From JBHIET01 sp046760785 (lineage in GTDB: Bacteria > Chloroflexota > Anaerolineae > B4-G1), in NCBI GenBank assembly GCA_046760785.1, contig JBHIET010000005.1:9309-73308 (forward strand): a stretch of DNA of 64,000 nt. Direction: 5' to 3'. Positions within the stretch are counted from its first letter, which is position 1, and each line of letters starts with the position of its first letter. Under the pieces are notes generated by a model. The model saw nothing but the letters and a program-made list of their open reading frames with translations, did no database searches and had not been told where the DNA came from. Positions 48,997-57,932 of this stretch are shown piece by piece. The position numbers were made by a program, and so were the translations under genes.

Positions 48997-49590
48997 TTAG
49001 CCCACCAGCTTCGTCCCGCACCGGCTACAGAAGCGGGCACCCTTGGGCAGGACAAACCCACACTTGGGGCAGGCCACCGGCTGCACCTCTGCCAGGCTCC
49101 CACCACAGGCTGAGCACGTCCCTGCTCCGACAGGGTTGCCCACTCCGCAGTACGGACAGGTCACCACCAGTTGCTTCTCGGCCAGCCCCAGCTTCGCGCC
49201 CACGCTATCCACGTAGTGTTCGACGGTGTCCCACACCTGGTCGGGCAGCGTCAGTTTCCCTACGTCGCGGGCGATGTCGTCAATGCGCCCCAGGAGCGAG
49301 AGCGGATTGATCAGCGCTCCCAGCCCAGTGAGGGCCAGGCTGGCTGCTGCGTCCAGCCATTGCTGCTGCCCCAGCGTCACACGCACCCCCTCCTCGACCG
49401 GGGCGATACCGACGCTGAGCGCCGAGCGGGCCGCGCCCCAGCCCCACTCGCGGGCGGCGATCTGCACCATCACGTGTCCCCCTTCTCCCCTCACTATCTG
49501 TGCCTTCATGTCGCCGTGGTTGAAGCGCACCATCAGTGCGTCGGCCAGACCCTCCGGGTCAATGTCTCCTCGGTACGTCCGCTGTTCCAT
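48997..49590 (-). CDS. Double zinc-ribbon protein
   Basis: A 197-residue protein with two C-terminal zinc ribbons (CPYCGVGNPVGAGTCSACG; CPKCGFVLPKGARFCSRCG) and an N-terminal alpha/beta region of unknown function with a hydrophobic segment (SLALTGLGALINPLSLLG). Many Chloroflexota genomes encode such proteins. It starts 3 bp after the stop of the M28 peptidase gene, implying co-transcription. Confidence 0.8.
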   Translation of the reverse strand: MEQRTYRGDIDPEGLADALMVRFNHGDMKAQIVRGEGGHVMVQIAAREWGWGAARSALSVGIAPVEEGVRVTLGQQQWLDAAASLALTGLGALINPLSLLGRIDDIARDVGKLTLPDQVWDTVEHYVDSVGAKLGLAEKQLVVTCPYCGVGNPVGAGTCSACGGSLAEVQPVACPKCGFVLPKGARFCSRCGTKLVG

Positions 49591-49593
49591 CTC

Positions 49594-51564
49594 TCACTCC
49601 TTCTCTGCAAGTTCGATCAGCCCCAGCCGCTCCACGAAGCGGAAGTACTCAACCAGCAGCGACGTGACCTCCAGCCCGGTCTCCAGCGCGATCAACTGGC
49701 CGATCTCCGCCACTGTACGCTGGCCGTCGGCCCAGTACTGGCCCAGCGCCGGCACCGTCCGCGATGCCTGCTCCCCGATTCGCTGGCTGAGCTCCCACCA
49801 CTCGTCCCGCCCGGCCTCGTCCAGGCGACTCACGTGAGCTCCAACTTGCAATGGACCGCGGAATAGACGGCGCGGGATCAGTCGCGTGGCTTCTTCATCA
49901 CACTCCTTCACATCATCCGGCCCCTGAGGCAGCAGGTCGGCGGCGTGGGCAAACTCGGCCTGAACAAAGGCTCCGTCGTTGGCCTGCCAGCCGCTCACAT
50001 CTATCGAGGCCAGCCGCGTCAGGCTTGCCATTGCTTCGTGATGTCGGCCCGCCTGGTACTCGATCCGGCGGCGCAGAGTCTCTCGGCCTGGTCCGTTCTC
50101 CTCCCCAGCGTTGGTCACTGTCTCCTGTACCGTCCCAATGACTTGCTGTCGGAAGCGGGCCGACATCTCCGAGGCCAGCCAGCGGGCCTCACTCTCCCCG
50201 GCCTGGGCCAGCCAATAAGTGTAGGCAGCCGCCAGGATGGAGACCTTACCCAGCATCGCCGGATCCACCTTGTCGAGCGTGTCGGCCGTCGTGTGATAGA
50301 ACTTGTCCGGCCACTGGATGATCATCGGCATCGGTACGCCCACGCTGGGGTCGGAGAAGATGTAATGGTCGGAGCCGCCGCTGAAAGGGGTGATGGCGTG
50401 GCGGAAGAGCGGATAGTCGCCCAGTTTGGTGTGCGTCTTGACCTCGGGGAAGAGTCTCTCGCGCAGGTGTATCAGCAAGTCGGGGGCGAAGCTGGGGAGC
50501 GCGTCGGGCGGGCGCTCCAACAGGAAGGAGCTGCCGCATTGTACCTGATCCTGGCCCACCATGTCCAGGTTAAGCCCGGCGACCATACGAGGAATGTGCT
50601 CTTCGTTGGCCGTCAGAAAGGCGTAGGTGCCGGTTATCTCAGGCACCCACAGGAAGCGCAGCGTGCGGCGAGGTCGGTCCAGTTTGCCAGCAGCGATGAG
50701 GCTTTGCAGTGCCCGTGCCACCTCCAGCACTGCCGCTACCCCTGACCCGTTGTCGTTGCACGAGGGCCGCGGGTGGCATAGGTGGCTCACCAGCACGACC
50801 TCCTCGTCACTCTCGCCGGGGATGGTCCCGCTGACCACTTCGAGCGCGCCATCGTAGAGGTGAGCATCTACACGGGCTCGCACGCGCACTGGCCCCGCAT
50901 CATCCTCCTGCCGCTTGCGGATCAGTCGGCGCAGCCGCTCTCCCTCCCTCGGGCTCAGTGCGAAGCCGAAGCACTTGAGTTCCTCGTTGTACCACCAGAA
51001 GGAGGTGTACTGGGTGGCATCGGGGAGTGCCCAGGCCGGGCGCACTGGCTCGCCCTCTGCCATGCCATCGAATATGATGCCGACTGCACCGCGCCGCAGC
51101 ACCGCCAGATCGTGCACACGGCCCACATTGCCCCGCGCCAGCACGATCTTGCCTGCCACGTCCAGCCCCTCATACTCTTCTGGCCTCTCCCCCTTCTTGA
51201 CCGCGACCACCTCCGCCTCGCCGTCGAAGGCCACGCTGCGCTGAATGAGCGAGATCGGCACCTCGCGGTAGTCGGCCAGCTTGTGCACCTGATCCTCAGG
51301 CTCGATCAGGTGCAGCGTACCGGAGCGGGCCTCCCACTCCTGGAAGCTGCGCGAGCCCCAGAAGGCCGTTTCGGTATTTGCCGGATAGGTCAGTATTTCG
51401 GCCTGCATGCCCGCCTCGACCAGCCGCTCGTACACGTACTCGGCCGCCCGGCGGAAGCCTGGGCTGGCCTGAATGCGATGGTAGCGGCTGATGTCGGCGA
51501 CGGCCTGGTAAGCCGCTTTGCCGGAACACTCCTCTTGCAACGTACGCCACAATGATTTGAACAT
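49594..51564 (-). CDS. M28-type aminopeptidase with a C-terminal winged helix
   Basis: A 656-residue DUF4910/M28-like metallopeptidase. The zinc motif is LVSHLCHPRPSCNDNGSG (His and Asp), with SGGSDHYIFSDP and a PA-like insert (residues 95-190). The C-terminal 60 residues (TVAEIGQLIALETGLEVTSL) form a winged helix seen in similar proteins. It lacks a signal peptide. ATG 51564 fits the family start. Confidence 0.85.
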   Translation of the reverse strand: MFKSLWRTLQEECSGKAAYQAVADISRYHRIQASPGFRRAAEYVYERLVEAGMQAEILTYPANTETAFWGSRSFQEWEARSGTLHLIEPEDQVHKLADYREVPISLIQRSVAFDGEAEVVAVKKGERPEEYEGLDVAGKIVLARGNVGRVHDLAVLRRGAVGIIFDGMAEGEPVRPAWALPDATQYTSFWWYNEELKCFGFALSPREGERLRRLIRKRQEDDAGPVRVRARVDAHLYDGALEVVSGTIPGESDEEVVLVSHLCHPRPSCNDNGSGVAAVLEVARALQSLIAAGKLDRPRRTLRFLWVPEITGTYAFLTANEEHIPRMVAGLNLDMVGQDQVQCGSSFLLERPPDALPSFAPDLLIHLRERLFPEVKTHTKLGDYPLFRHAITPFSGGSDHYIFSDPSVGVPMPMIIQWPDKFYHTTADTLDKVDPAMLGKVSILAAAYTYWLAQAGESEARWLASEMSARFRQQVIGTVQETVTNAGEENGPGRETLRRRIEYQAGRHHEAMASLTRLASIDVSGWQANDGAFVQAEFAHAADLLPQGPDDVKECDEEATRLIPRRLFRGPLQVGAHVSRLDEAGRDEWWELSQRIGEQASRTVPALGQYWADGQRTVAEIGQLIALETGLEVTSLLVEYFRFVERLGLIELAEKE

Positions 51565-51587
51565 GTATCCCCCTTCGCTATCAGGTG

Positions 51588-52835
51588 CTAACGCCCCAGC
51601 GCCTTCTTCAGCGCCAATCCCAGCCGACGAATGCCTTCGACGATGAGGTCTGGGGGGCTGTAGGAGAAATTGAGCCGCATGGCATTGTGCCCCCCGTCCC
51701 GGTTGGGGTAGAAGTTGACGCCAGGCACGTAAGCGACCTTCTTTGCTACTGCCTCCTTGAATAATTCTGTCGTGTCTATAGATTCCGGCACTCGGGCCCA
51801 GAGGAACAAACCTCCCTGGGGATGGGTCCAACTGCAACCTTCGGGCCAGAGCTCGGCCAGCGCGTCGAGCATCGTATCCCGTCGCTCTTTGTAGACCTGG
51901 CGCAGCCGCCTGACGTGCGGCTTGAGCAGTCCTCGCTGGCAGATGTCGTTTGCGATGTACTGAACAAAGGTACCCGTGTGCAGGTCGCAGCCCTGCTTGG
52001 CCAGCACGAAGCGCTGTATCAGCGCCTCCGAACAGACGATCCAGCCCAACCGCAGCCCCGGCGTCAGGGTCTTGGAGAAAGTGCTCAGGTAGATAGTGCG
52101 CTCGGGGATCAGGGTAATGATTGGAAGAATGTCCTCGCCCTCGTACCGTAACTGGCCATAAGGGTCGTCTTCGATGACGGGAAGGTCGAGTTTCTTGGCT
52201 ATCTCAGCCAATCGCTGGCGTCGCTCCAACGGCAGGGTCGTGCCAGCGGGGTTGTGAAAGTTGGGGAGGACGTAGATGAACTTTGGTGGCCTTCCAGAAT
52301 CAGCCAGGACTTGCTCATAAGCTTGCTCGATCTCGTCTACCACCATGCCATCGTCGTCGAGGTTCACTGTGTGATAGCGGGCGCTATACGCGTTCCACGC
52401 CTGGATCGCCCCCAGGTAGGTGGGCCTGCTGGTGAGTACATAGTCGCCATGGTCTATGAAAAGCCTGCCGATCAGGTCCAGGGCTTGCTGGGAGCCGTTG
52501 GTCAACAGAAGGTTTTCTGGCTCCGCCGGGACCCCATACTTGTGCATCGCAGTGGCCAGGTATTCCTTGAGCGGCCCATATCCCTCGGTGGCACTGTATT
52601 GGAGCGCCTTAGCGCCGTCATCGCGGATGATGTAACGGCAGGCTTCCTCGATCTCGCGCAGAGGGAAGAATTCCGGGGCTGGCAGACCGCCCGCGAAGGA
52701 GATGATGTCCGGCTGTTGGGTCAGCTTGAGCAATTCGCGGATGGCCGAGCTCTTCACCCCTTCCGTGCGTGGGGCCAAGTGTGGGGTCCAATCCAACTGC
52801 GGTATGTCCCGGTTCAGATCGAGATTCGGTTCCAT
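51588..52835 (-). CDS. PLP-dependent aminotransferase (LysN/2-aminoadipate type)
   Basis: A 415-residue fold-type I aminotransferase. The PLP Lys is in STFSKTLTPGLRLG, with LPNFHNPAGTTL and EDDPYGQLRY nearby. This subgroup includes 2-aminoadipate and aromatic or branched amino acid aminotransferases. It lacks the GntR domain of MocR regulators. It follows a CoA-transferase remnant on the same strand, 10 bp away. Confidence 0.9.
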   Translation of the reverse strand: MEPNLDLNRDIPQLDWTPHLAPRTEGVKSSAIRELLKLTQQPDIISFAGGLPAPEFFPLREIEEACRYIIRDDGAKALQYSATEGYGPLKEYLATAMHKYGVPAEPENLLLTNGSQQALDLIGRLFIDHGDYVLTSRPTYLGAIQAWNAYSARYHTVNLDDDGMVVDEIEQAYEQVLADSGRPPKFIYVLPNFHNPAGTTLPLERRQRLAEIAKKLDLPVIEDDPYGQLRYEGEDILPIITLIPERTIYLSTFSKTLTPGLRLGWIVCSEALIQRFVLAKQGCDLHTGTFVQYIANDICQRGLLKPHVRRLRQVYKERRDTMLDALAELWPEGCSWTHPQGGLFLWARVPESIDTTELFKEAVAKKVAYVPGVNFYPNRDGGHNAMRLNFSYSPPDLIVEGIRRLGLALKKALGR

Positions 52836-52845
52836 AGTTTACCTC

Positions 52846-53205
52846 CTAGAGTGGAATTTGTGGCTGGGCGAGGCCCTGTGATTTCCTCGACCTTTTCAAA
52901 AATACAGCCCGGCCATGTAGTAGTTCACAGGCGGCCTGAGCGAAGCCGAAAGTTAACAACGCCTGGCCAAGCCGCAGTTTCTCTACGTGGGCCAGCACAA
53001 CAGCGTCGGGTTCGTCCACCGACCCGTTGCCGATGGACGGGGTGAAGGAGACGCGGGGAGCGTGGGTGTGCTTGGCCAGCAAATAGCCCGCCGTAATCAA
53101 CGGTGTGGCGATTCCTTGCGCGAGAACGTCGCCATCGGCCACCTGGCGGGCGATACAAACGGACATTAGTTCGTCAACGGTGTAATGAGTTGCTATGCGG
53201 GCCAT
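52846..53205 (-). pseudogene. Truncated family I CoA-transferase subunit B
   Basis: 119 residues that match the N-terminal half of glutaconate-type CoA-transferase subunit B (HYTVDELMSVCIARQVADGD; GIATPLITAGYLLAKHTHAP). The normal chain continues for over 100 residues, but here it ends soon after FAQAACELLHGRAVFLK with an unrelated Arg/Ser-rich tail. The alpha subunit is missing too. It still has a promoter, so a short product may be made. Confidence 0.65.
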
Positions 53206-53233
53206 GTGCTGTCCCAAGCTTTGTGGCCCTATA

Positions 53234-53262
53234 ATTGTAGCATCAGAAGGGTAGGAGGTCAA
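53234..53262 (-). promoter_or_regulatory. Promoter of the CoA-transferase remnant/aminotransferase unit
   Basis: On the minus strand TTGACC (53262-53257), 17 nt, TACAAT (53239-53234), 28 nt before ATG 53205. It excludes an upstream start at 53262. Confidence 0.65.
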
Positions 53263-53453
53263 ATGGAGGGCGGGAGAGCGTCACACATTGGGGACAAGAT
53301 GTTCTGATTTTGTCGAGTAGCTAACCTTAAAATCCTCGAATAGCGTTGACCTCTTTGCCAACTGGGTATAAGACGCACGACTCTCCTACGCCAAAACGCG
53401 CTCGCATTGCCTCACGAATAAATGTACGATTTTTAGTGAGGCAGTTCGCCGAT

Positions 53454-53482
53454 TTGACAGCCTGTCCTCAATGTGCTATACT
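53454..53482 (+). promoter_or_regulatory. Promoter of the cobalamin riboswitch transcript
   Basis: TTGACA (53454-53459), 17 nt, TATACT (53477-53482). The riboswitch starts about 20 nt later. The stretch 53263-53453 upstream holds no gene; it includes a GACAAGAT/ATTTTGTC palindrome near 53293-53313. Confidence 0.8.
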
Positions 53483-53505
53483 CTGGCCATAATCGCATAT
53501 TGCTA

Positions 53506-53690
53506 CGGCAGAGGTGCCCCAAAGCCCGGACGTGAGGGGCACAAAGGGGGAAGCCGGTCGAAGTCCGGCGCTGTCCCGCAACTGTAGGTTAGTCAGATAG
53601 TCAGGTGGTCAATTAGCCGAGTGATGCGGCTACAGGACTATCAGACCACGAGACTATAAGATTAATAAGCCAGGGTACCCACCTCTGTCG
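53506..53690 (+). ncRNA. Cobalamin (B12) riboswitch
   Basis: The B12-box region GCCGGTCGAAGTCCGGCGCTG followed by TCCCGCAACTGTA (about 53550-53587) is the hallmark of the class. The outer stem pairs CGGCAGAGGT (53506-53515) with ACCTCTGTCG (53681-53690). The variable peripheral arm between 53588 and 53660 is long and can form its own hairpin. With the terminator downstream, adenosylcobalamin would switch off the btu operon. Confidence 0.93.
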
Positions 53691-53750
53691 GCGTACACAA
53701 CAACCTTCGCGGAAAGGGGGTGGCGCATGAAGGGTACTCAAGCACAAATG

Positions 53751-53785
53751 GCCCTTCCCCAACCAACGTGAGGGGAAGGGCTTTT
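53751..53785 (+). terminator. Riboswitch-linked intrinsic terminator
   Basis: GCCCTTCCCC (53751-53760) pairs with GGGGAAGGGC (53772-53781), followed by TTTT. GGAAAGG at 53711-53717 could compete as antiterminator. It is placed between the aptamer and btuF, so control is by transcription termination. Confidence 0.85.
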
Positions 53786-53842
53786 CACTTCCAATCAATC
53801 AACTAACCAACTAAATAACTGCCAACACGAAAGGAAAATCAA

Positions 53843-54778
53843 ATGACTAACTATCGAGTTTTGCTCGCAAGCCTTTTGCTCGTTTCGACGACCGGGTTGG
53901 CAGCCTGCGGCGGGGCCAGCCCGATACAGACGGCGACATCCGAGCCGCCGGCCGCGACACTGACCGACGACATCGGCAACGTGATTGAGATCACAGGACC
54001 GGTGGAGCGCATCGTCTCCCTGGCTCCCTCCAACACCGAGATCGCCTTCGCGTTGGGCCTGGGCGACCGGGTGGTGGGCGTCACTGACTTCTGCGACTAT
54101 CCACCGGAGGCACTGGAGATCAAGAAAATCGGCGGCGTGGAGCCGAACCTGGAGCAGATCGTAGCCCTGGACCCGGACCTGGTGCTGGCCATTGGCGGCG
54201 AGCCCGTCCCGCCTATCATCGGCCAACTGCAAGAATTGGGGCTGACGGTGCTGGTGCTCGAGCCCGACGATCTGGACGCGCTGTACCACGATATCGAACT
54301 GGCAGGACAAGCGGCTGGCGCGCAGCGAGAGGCCGCAGAGTTGATCGCCGAGATGCAGGAGCGTGTCGCGGCTGTCACAGCCCTCACTGCCGACGTAACC
54401 GAGCGCCCGCTGGTGTTCTACGAACTGGACGCCAGTGATCCCACCAAGCCCTGGACCGCCGGTTCCGGCTCCTGGCACGACGAGTTCATCCAGATGGCGG
54501 GCGGCACCAACCTGGCCGGCACCCAGGAGAGCGCCTGGGTGCAGCTTAACGCCGAGGAGATCGTGGCGCAGGACCCCGAGGTCATCATCCTGGGCGATGC
54601 CGCCTTTGGGACAACCCCCGAATCGGTGGCACAGCGTCCTGGCTGGGATGTCATCTCAGCGGTGCAGAACGGGCGAGTGTATCCCATAGATGATAACCTC
54701 ATCAGCCGCCCCGGCCCACGCGTGGTGGAAGGCATCGAGGAGCTGGCCCGGCTAATCCACCCCGAACTGTTTGAATAA
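53843..54778 (+). CDS. btuF: Cobalamin ABC transporter substrate-binding lipoprotein
   Basis: A 311-residue BtuF/FhuD-type binding protein with a signal peptide ending in lipobox LAAC, then the two-lobed fold (RIVSLAPSNTEIAFALG; DPDLVLAIGG; VPPIIGQLQELG). The ligand is assigned as cobalamin because of the riboswitch in front. AAAGGAA precedes the ATG. It is the first gene of the btuFCD-like operon. Confidence 0.9.
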   Translation: MTNYRVLLASLLLVSTTGLAACGGASPIQTATSEPPAATLTDDIGNVIEITGPVERIVSLAPSNTEIAFALGLGDRVVGVTDFCDYPPEALEIKKIGGVEPNLEQIVALDPDLVLAIGGEPVPPIIGQLQELGLTVLVLEPDDLDALYHDIELAGQAAGAQREAAELIAEMQERVAAVTALTADVTERPLVFYELDASDPTKPWTAGSGSWHDEFIQMAGGTNLAGTQESAWVQLNAEEIVAQDPEVIILGDAAFGTTPESVAQRPGWDVISAVQNGRVYPIDDNLISRPGPRVVEGIEELARLIHPELFE

Positions 54779-54805
54779 GTCTGAGCACTAAGGACAGGCA
54801 GGCCA

Positions 54806-55858
54806 ATGAAGACGCTTCGTCACCGCTGGAGCAGGCTTAGTACCATCGTCCTCCTTGCTGTGGGATTGATCCTGACCGTGGTGGTGGCCGCTTCACTGGG
54901 CACGGTTCCGGTGGGCTTCGGCCAGGTGACCCGCATGGTGTTGGCACAACTGCCGGGGGGCTTCCTCAGGGTCGCCCCCACCTGGACGGAGCAGATGGAG
55001 GCCATCATCCTCCGCATACGCCTGCCCCGGGTGGTCACCGCGATGGTGGTGGGCTATGGGCTGGCGATGGCGGGGACTGTCTTCCAGGGGTTACTGCGTA
55101 ACCCAATGGCTGACCCCTACATCATCGGCACCTCTGGCGGGGCGGGGCTGGGGGCGACACTGGCGCTGCTGTTGCCGGTCCAGGTGGTGTGGTTCGGCTT
55201 CACGCTGGTGCCGCTGGCCGCCTTCGTCGGTTCGCTGGCGGCTGTACTTATGGTCTATGCCATCGCGCGCGTAGGGCCGCGCACCCCTATCACTACCCTG
55301 CTGCTGGCCGGCTTCGCCCTCAGCTCGCTGATGGCTGCCGCGATGTCCTTCCTGATGCTGCTCAGCGGGGAAACGATGCAGCGGGTCGTGCTGTGGACGA
55401 TGGGCGGGGTCTCGGCCAGCGGCTGGAGACAACTGCAGGTCGTGATCCCGCTCATCCTCCTGGGCAGCCTGGCGGCGTACCTGCTGGCCGACGACCTCAA
55501 CGCCTTTCTGCTGGGCGAGGACCAGGCCGCCCACCTCGGGGTGAACGTGGAACGGCGCAAGTTGGCGCTGCTGATGATCGGCTCACTGCTCACCGGGGCG
55601 GCGGTCTCCGTCAGCGGGTTGGTGGGTTTCGTCGGCCTGGTTGTGCCCCACGTGGCCCGCCTGATCTTCGGGCCCGACCACCATTTGCTGCTTCCCACGG
55701 CGGGCCTGCTGGGGAGCGTTTTCCTGGTGATGGCCGACCTGGCGGCGCGGCTGGTGTTGGCCCCGGCTGAGGTACCAGTAGGCATCGTCACGGCGGTGAT
55801 TGGTGCGCCGTTCTTTATCTATCTCCTGCGACGAAGCAAACGGGCGTATGACTTTTGA
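54806..55858 (+). CDS. btuC: Cobalamin ABC transporter permease
   Basis: A 350-residue FecCD/BtuC-type permease with about ten membrane helices; typical segments are RLPRVVTAMVVGYGLAMAG, GTSGGAGLGATLAL and GFVGLVVPHVARLI. It is 27 bp after btuF. Confidence 0.92.
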   Translation: MKTLRHRWSRLSTIVLLAVGLILTVVVAASLGTVPVGFGQVTRMVLAQLPGGFLRVAPTWTEQMEAIILRIRLPRVVTAMVVGYGLAMAGTVFQGLLRNPMADPYIIGTSGGAGLGATLALLLPVQVVWFGFTLVPLAAFVGSLAAVLMVYAIARVGPRTPITTLLLAGFALSSLMAAAMSFLMLLSGETMQRVVLWTMGGVSASGWRQLQVVIPLILLGSLAAYLLADDLNAFLLGEDQAAHLGVNVERRKLALLMIGSLLTGAAVSVSGLVGFVGLVVPHVARLIFGPDHHLLLPTAGLLGSVFLVMADLAARLVLAPAEVPVGIVTAVIGAPFFIYLLRRSKRAYDF

Positions 55859-55898
55859 AAGGAAACAAGGATAAAGTAGGCAAGGAGCAAGGTCGGCG

Positions 55899-56690
55899 AT
55901 GAATGACGTGGCTTTGCAGGCCCGAAACGTAGACTTTTCCTACTACGACGGGCTCGTCCTGCGCGACGTGAGCCTCACCTTGAAGCGCGGCGAACTGGTC
56001 GGCCTGCTGGGACCCAATGGCTCAGGGAAGACCACGCTGCTCAAAGTCCTCAGCGGTCTCCTGCCTCCCGAGAGAGGCTGGGCCTTCCTCGACGGCCAGG
56101 ATATCCGGCATTTGAAACGCCGCCAGATCGCCCGCTGCGTTGCGGTGGTGCCCCAGGAACTGGATAGCCCATTCGGTTTCACCGCCTACGAGATGGTGAT
56201 GCTGGGGCGCACGCCGCACGTGCGACCGCTGGTGGGCGCGAGTCAGCAGGACCGGCAGGTCGTGGCCGAGAAGATGCACTTGACGGGTACCTGGGAGCTT
56301 GCGGAGCGGCCTTTCGGCGAGCTTTCCGGCGGCGAACAACAACGGATCATCGTGGCGATGGCCCTGGCCCAGGAGCCGGAGGTGTTGCTGTTGGACGAGC
56401 CAGTCGTTCACCTGGACATCAGCCACCAGATCGAGATTCTGGAGTTGATCAAGAGGCTGAATCGGGAGCGTAACCTGACTGTACTGGCCACGATGCACGA
56501 CTTGAACCTGGCTGCCCTTTACTTCGACCGCCTGATTCTGTTAGACCGTGGTCGGGTGGTGGCCGAGGGTGCACCAGCCCAGGTGTTGCACGAGGAGCGC
56601 ATCCGGCAGGTCTTTGGGGCGGCGGTGCAGGTGCAGGAACATCCCACCCGCCACACGCCTCACGTCGTGCTGCTCCCTCTCTCCACCTGA
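55899..56690 (+). CDS. btuD: Cobalamin ABC transporter ATPase
   Basis: A 263-residue ABC ATPase: Walker A GPNGSGKTTLLK, signature ELSGGEQQRIIVA, Walker B VLLLDEPVVHLD, switch His in TMHDLNLA. FhuC/BtuD branch. It is the last gene of the riboswitch-controlled unit. Confidence 0.92.
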   Translation: MNDVALQARNVDFSYYDGLVLRDVSLTLKRGELVGLLGPNGSGKTTLLKVLSGLLPPERGWAFLDGQDIRHLKRRQIARCVAVVPQELDSPFGFTAYEMVMLGRTPHVRPLVGASQQDRQVVAEKMHLTGTWELAERPFGELSGGEQQRIIVAMALAQEPEVLLLDEPVVHLDISHQIEILELIKRLNRERNLTVLATMHDLNLAALYFDRLILLDRGRVVAEGAPAQVLHEERIRQVFGAAVQVQEHPTRHTPHVVLLPLST

Positions 56691-56738
56691 GCGCGACCCC
56701 GCTACCCTGTCACGTAATGATCCCGAGTGCATACGCCC

Positions 56739-56767
56739 TTGTCAAGCATATAACAGGATGGTATAAT
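56739..56767 (+). promoter_or_regulatory. Promoter of tRNA-Ser
   Basis: TTGTCA (56739-56744), 17 nt, TATAAT (56762-56767), 18 nt before the tRNA. Confidence 0.75.
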
Positions 56768-56785
56768 CCGCGCCGTAGTAGGCGC

Positions 56786-56875
56786 GGAGAGGTAGCGTAG
56801 TCCGGCCTAACGCGCGCGCCTGGAGAGCGCGTGAGCAGAAATGCTCCGCGGGTTCGAATCCTGCCCTCTCCGCCA
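56786..56875 (+). tRNA. tRNA-Ser (anticodon GGA)
   Basis: A class II tRNA with long variable arm: acceptor GGAGAGG pairs with CCTCTCC, the anticodon loop CTGGAGA has GGA, the T-arm is GGGTTCGAATCCT, and CCA is encoded at 56873-56875. The variable arm is about 15 nt (TGAGCAGAAATGCTC). Confidence 0.95.
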
Positions 56876-56986
56876 CCATGGGGCGGCCCCATGCAGGGGT
56901 CGCTCTAATCTTTCAGGAGGACGCCGATGCAGGTCGCCATTCGGCGTGCCACATCCCAATCCGTTGCCGTCCTGCAACCCGCTGTT

Positions 56987-57922
56987 CTACCGGATGTGCA
57001 GGGGCGCAATGCCACCCGCCTCGAACCCGCAGGCCTGGTAGAAGTCGCGGGCGGCTGGGTCGCCCCGCGAGGTGTCCACCAGCAAGTGCGTCGCTCCCCG
57101 CCGGTCAGCTCGCTGAATGGCTGCCTCTACCAACGCCGCACCGATCCCCTGCCGCCGATACGCCGGGTCCACAGCCAGGTCGTCAATCAAGGCCCGCAGC
57201 CCGGAGAGAGCGGGCACAAACGAAAGAGCGAGAAAGCCCACCACATGCCCATCTATCTCTGCGACCAGCACGTCCATCGCCAGGCTCTCGCGGAAGCGCT
57301 GGGCTGCGGCCTGCATCTCAACGGGGCTCATGTCCGCATTGGAAGGGATCAGCGGCAGTAGTTCCAGCACCCGGGCTTCGTCCTCGGCGCGAGCCTCCCG
57401 GATGACGATGCCGGGCACGTCGGCGCGGAACTCAGGCGAGCGGCTGCGCACCCAGCGTGCCAGTACCTCGCGGTGAGTGCGGAAGGCCAGTCTCTCCGGC
57501 AGTCCATCTGGGGGGAAGACGCCTACGTCCTGAGCATCGTCGCCGGCCCGCAGTTCCCCACTCACCGGCCGGGCACGGTAGAAGATAATGATGCCGGACT
57601 GCACTGGTCCCTCTGGGAAGGAGTAGACACCGAAGAGCTCCAGGAGTTCGACGTCGAGCCCGGTCTCCTCCTTGCACTCCCGCACCGCCGCCTGCTCGAC
57701 ACTCTCGTCCTCTTCAATGAAGCCGGCCGGGAGCGCCCACCAGTCCACGAACGGCGGCTGCCCCCGCTGAACCAGTACGATGCCCCCTTCCATCTCTACC
57801 AACACGCCTACGCCGGGCACAGGGTTGCGATACAGGATGAAGCCGCAGGCGGGGCAGACTTCGCGCACGCGCCCGCCGACTTCAGCCGCCTCCATCACCG
57901 TCCCGCAGCGGGGACAGAACAT
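56987..57922 (-). CDS. Zinc ribbon-Nudix-GNAT fusion protein
   Basis: A 311-residue fusion: zinc ribbon (CPRCGTV; CPACGF), Nudix hydrolase domain (residues 35-150; WALPAGFIEEDES and RECKEETGL give the Nudix box), and a GNAT acetyltransferase (residues 165-311; DDLAVDPAYRRQGIGAALV). NADH-pyrophosphatase-like zinc ribbons precede the Nudix domain in NudC relatives. ATG 57922 has AGGAGA 4 nt upstream. The fusion may link nucleotide turnover to acetylation; the substrate is unknown. Confidence 0.87.
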   Translation of the reverse strand: MFCPRCGTVMEAAEVGGRVREVCPACGFILYRNPVPGVGVLVEMEGGIVLVQRGQPPFVDWWALPAGFIEEDESVEQAAVRECKEETGLDVELLELFGVYSFPEGPVQSGIIIFYRARPVSGELRAGDDAQDVGVFPPDGLPERLAFRTHREVLARWVRSRSPEFRADVPGIVIREARAEDEARVLELLPLIPSNADMSPVEMQAAAQRFRESLAMDVLVAEIDGHVVGFLALSFVPALSGLRALIDDLAVDPAYRRQGIGAALVEAAIQRADRRGATHLLVDTSRGDPAARDFYQACGFEAGGIAPLHIR

Positions 57923-57932
57923 CGCTCTCCTG

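Noticed and set aside
56926..57361. Plus-strand frame after tRNA-Ser starting MQVAIRRATSQ with AGGAGG before it
   Set aside because: The start resembles a GNAT N-terminus and has a good ribosome site, but after about 20 codons it only mirrors the Nudix-GNAT gene; at most a remnant.
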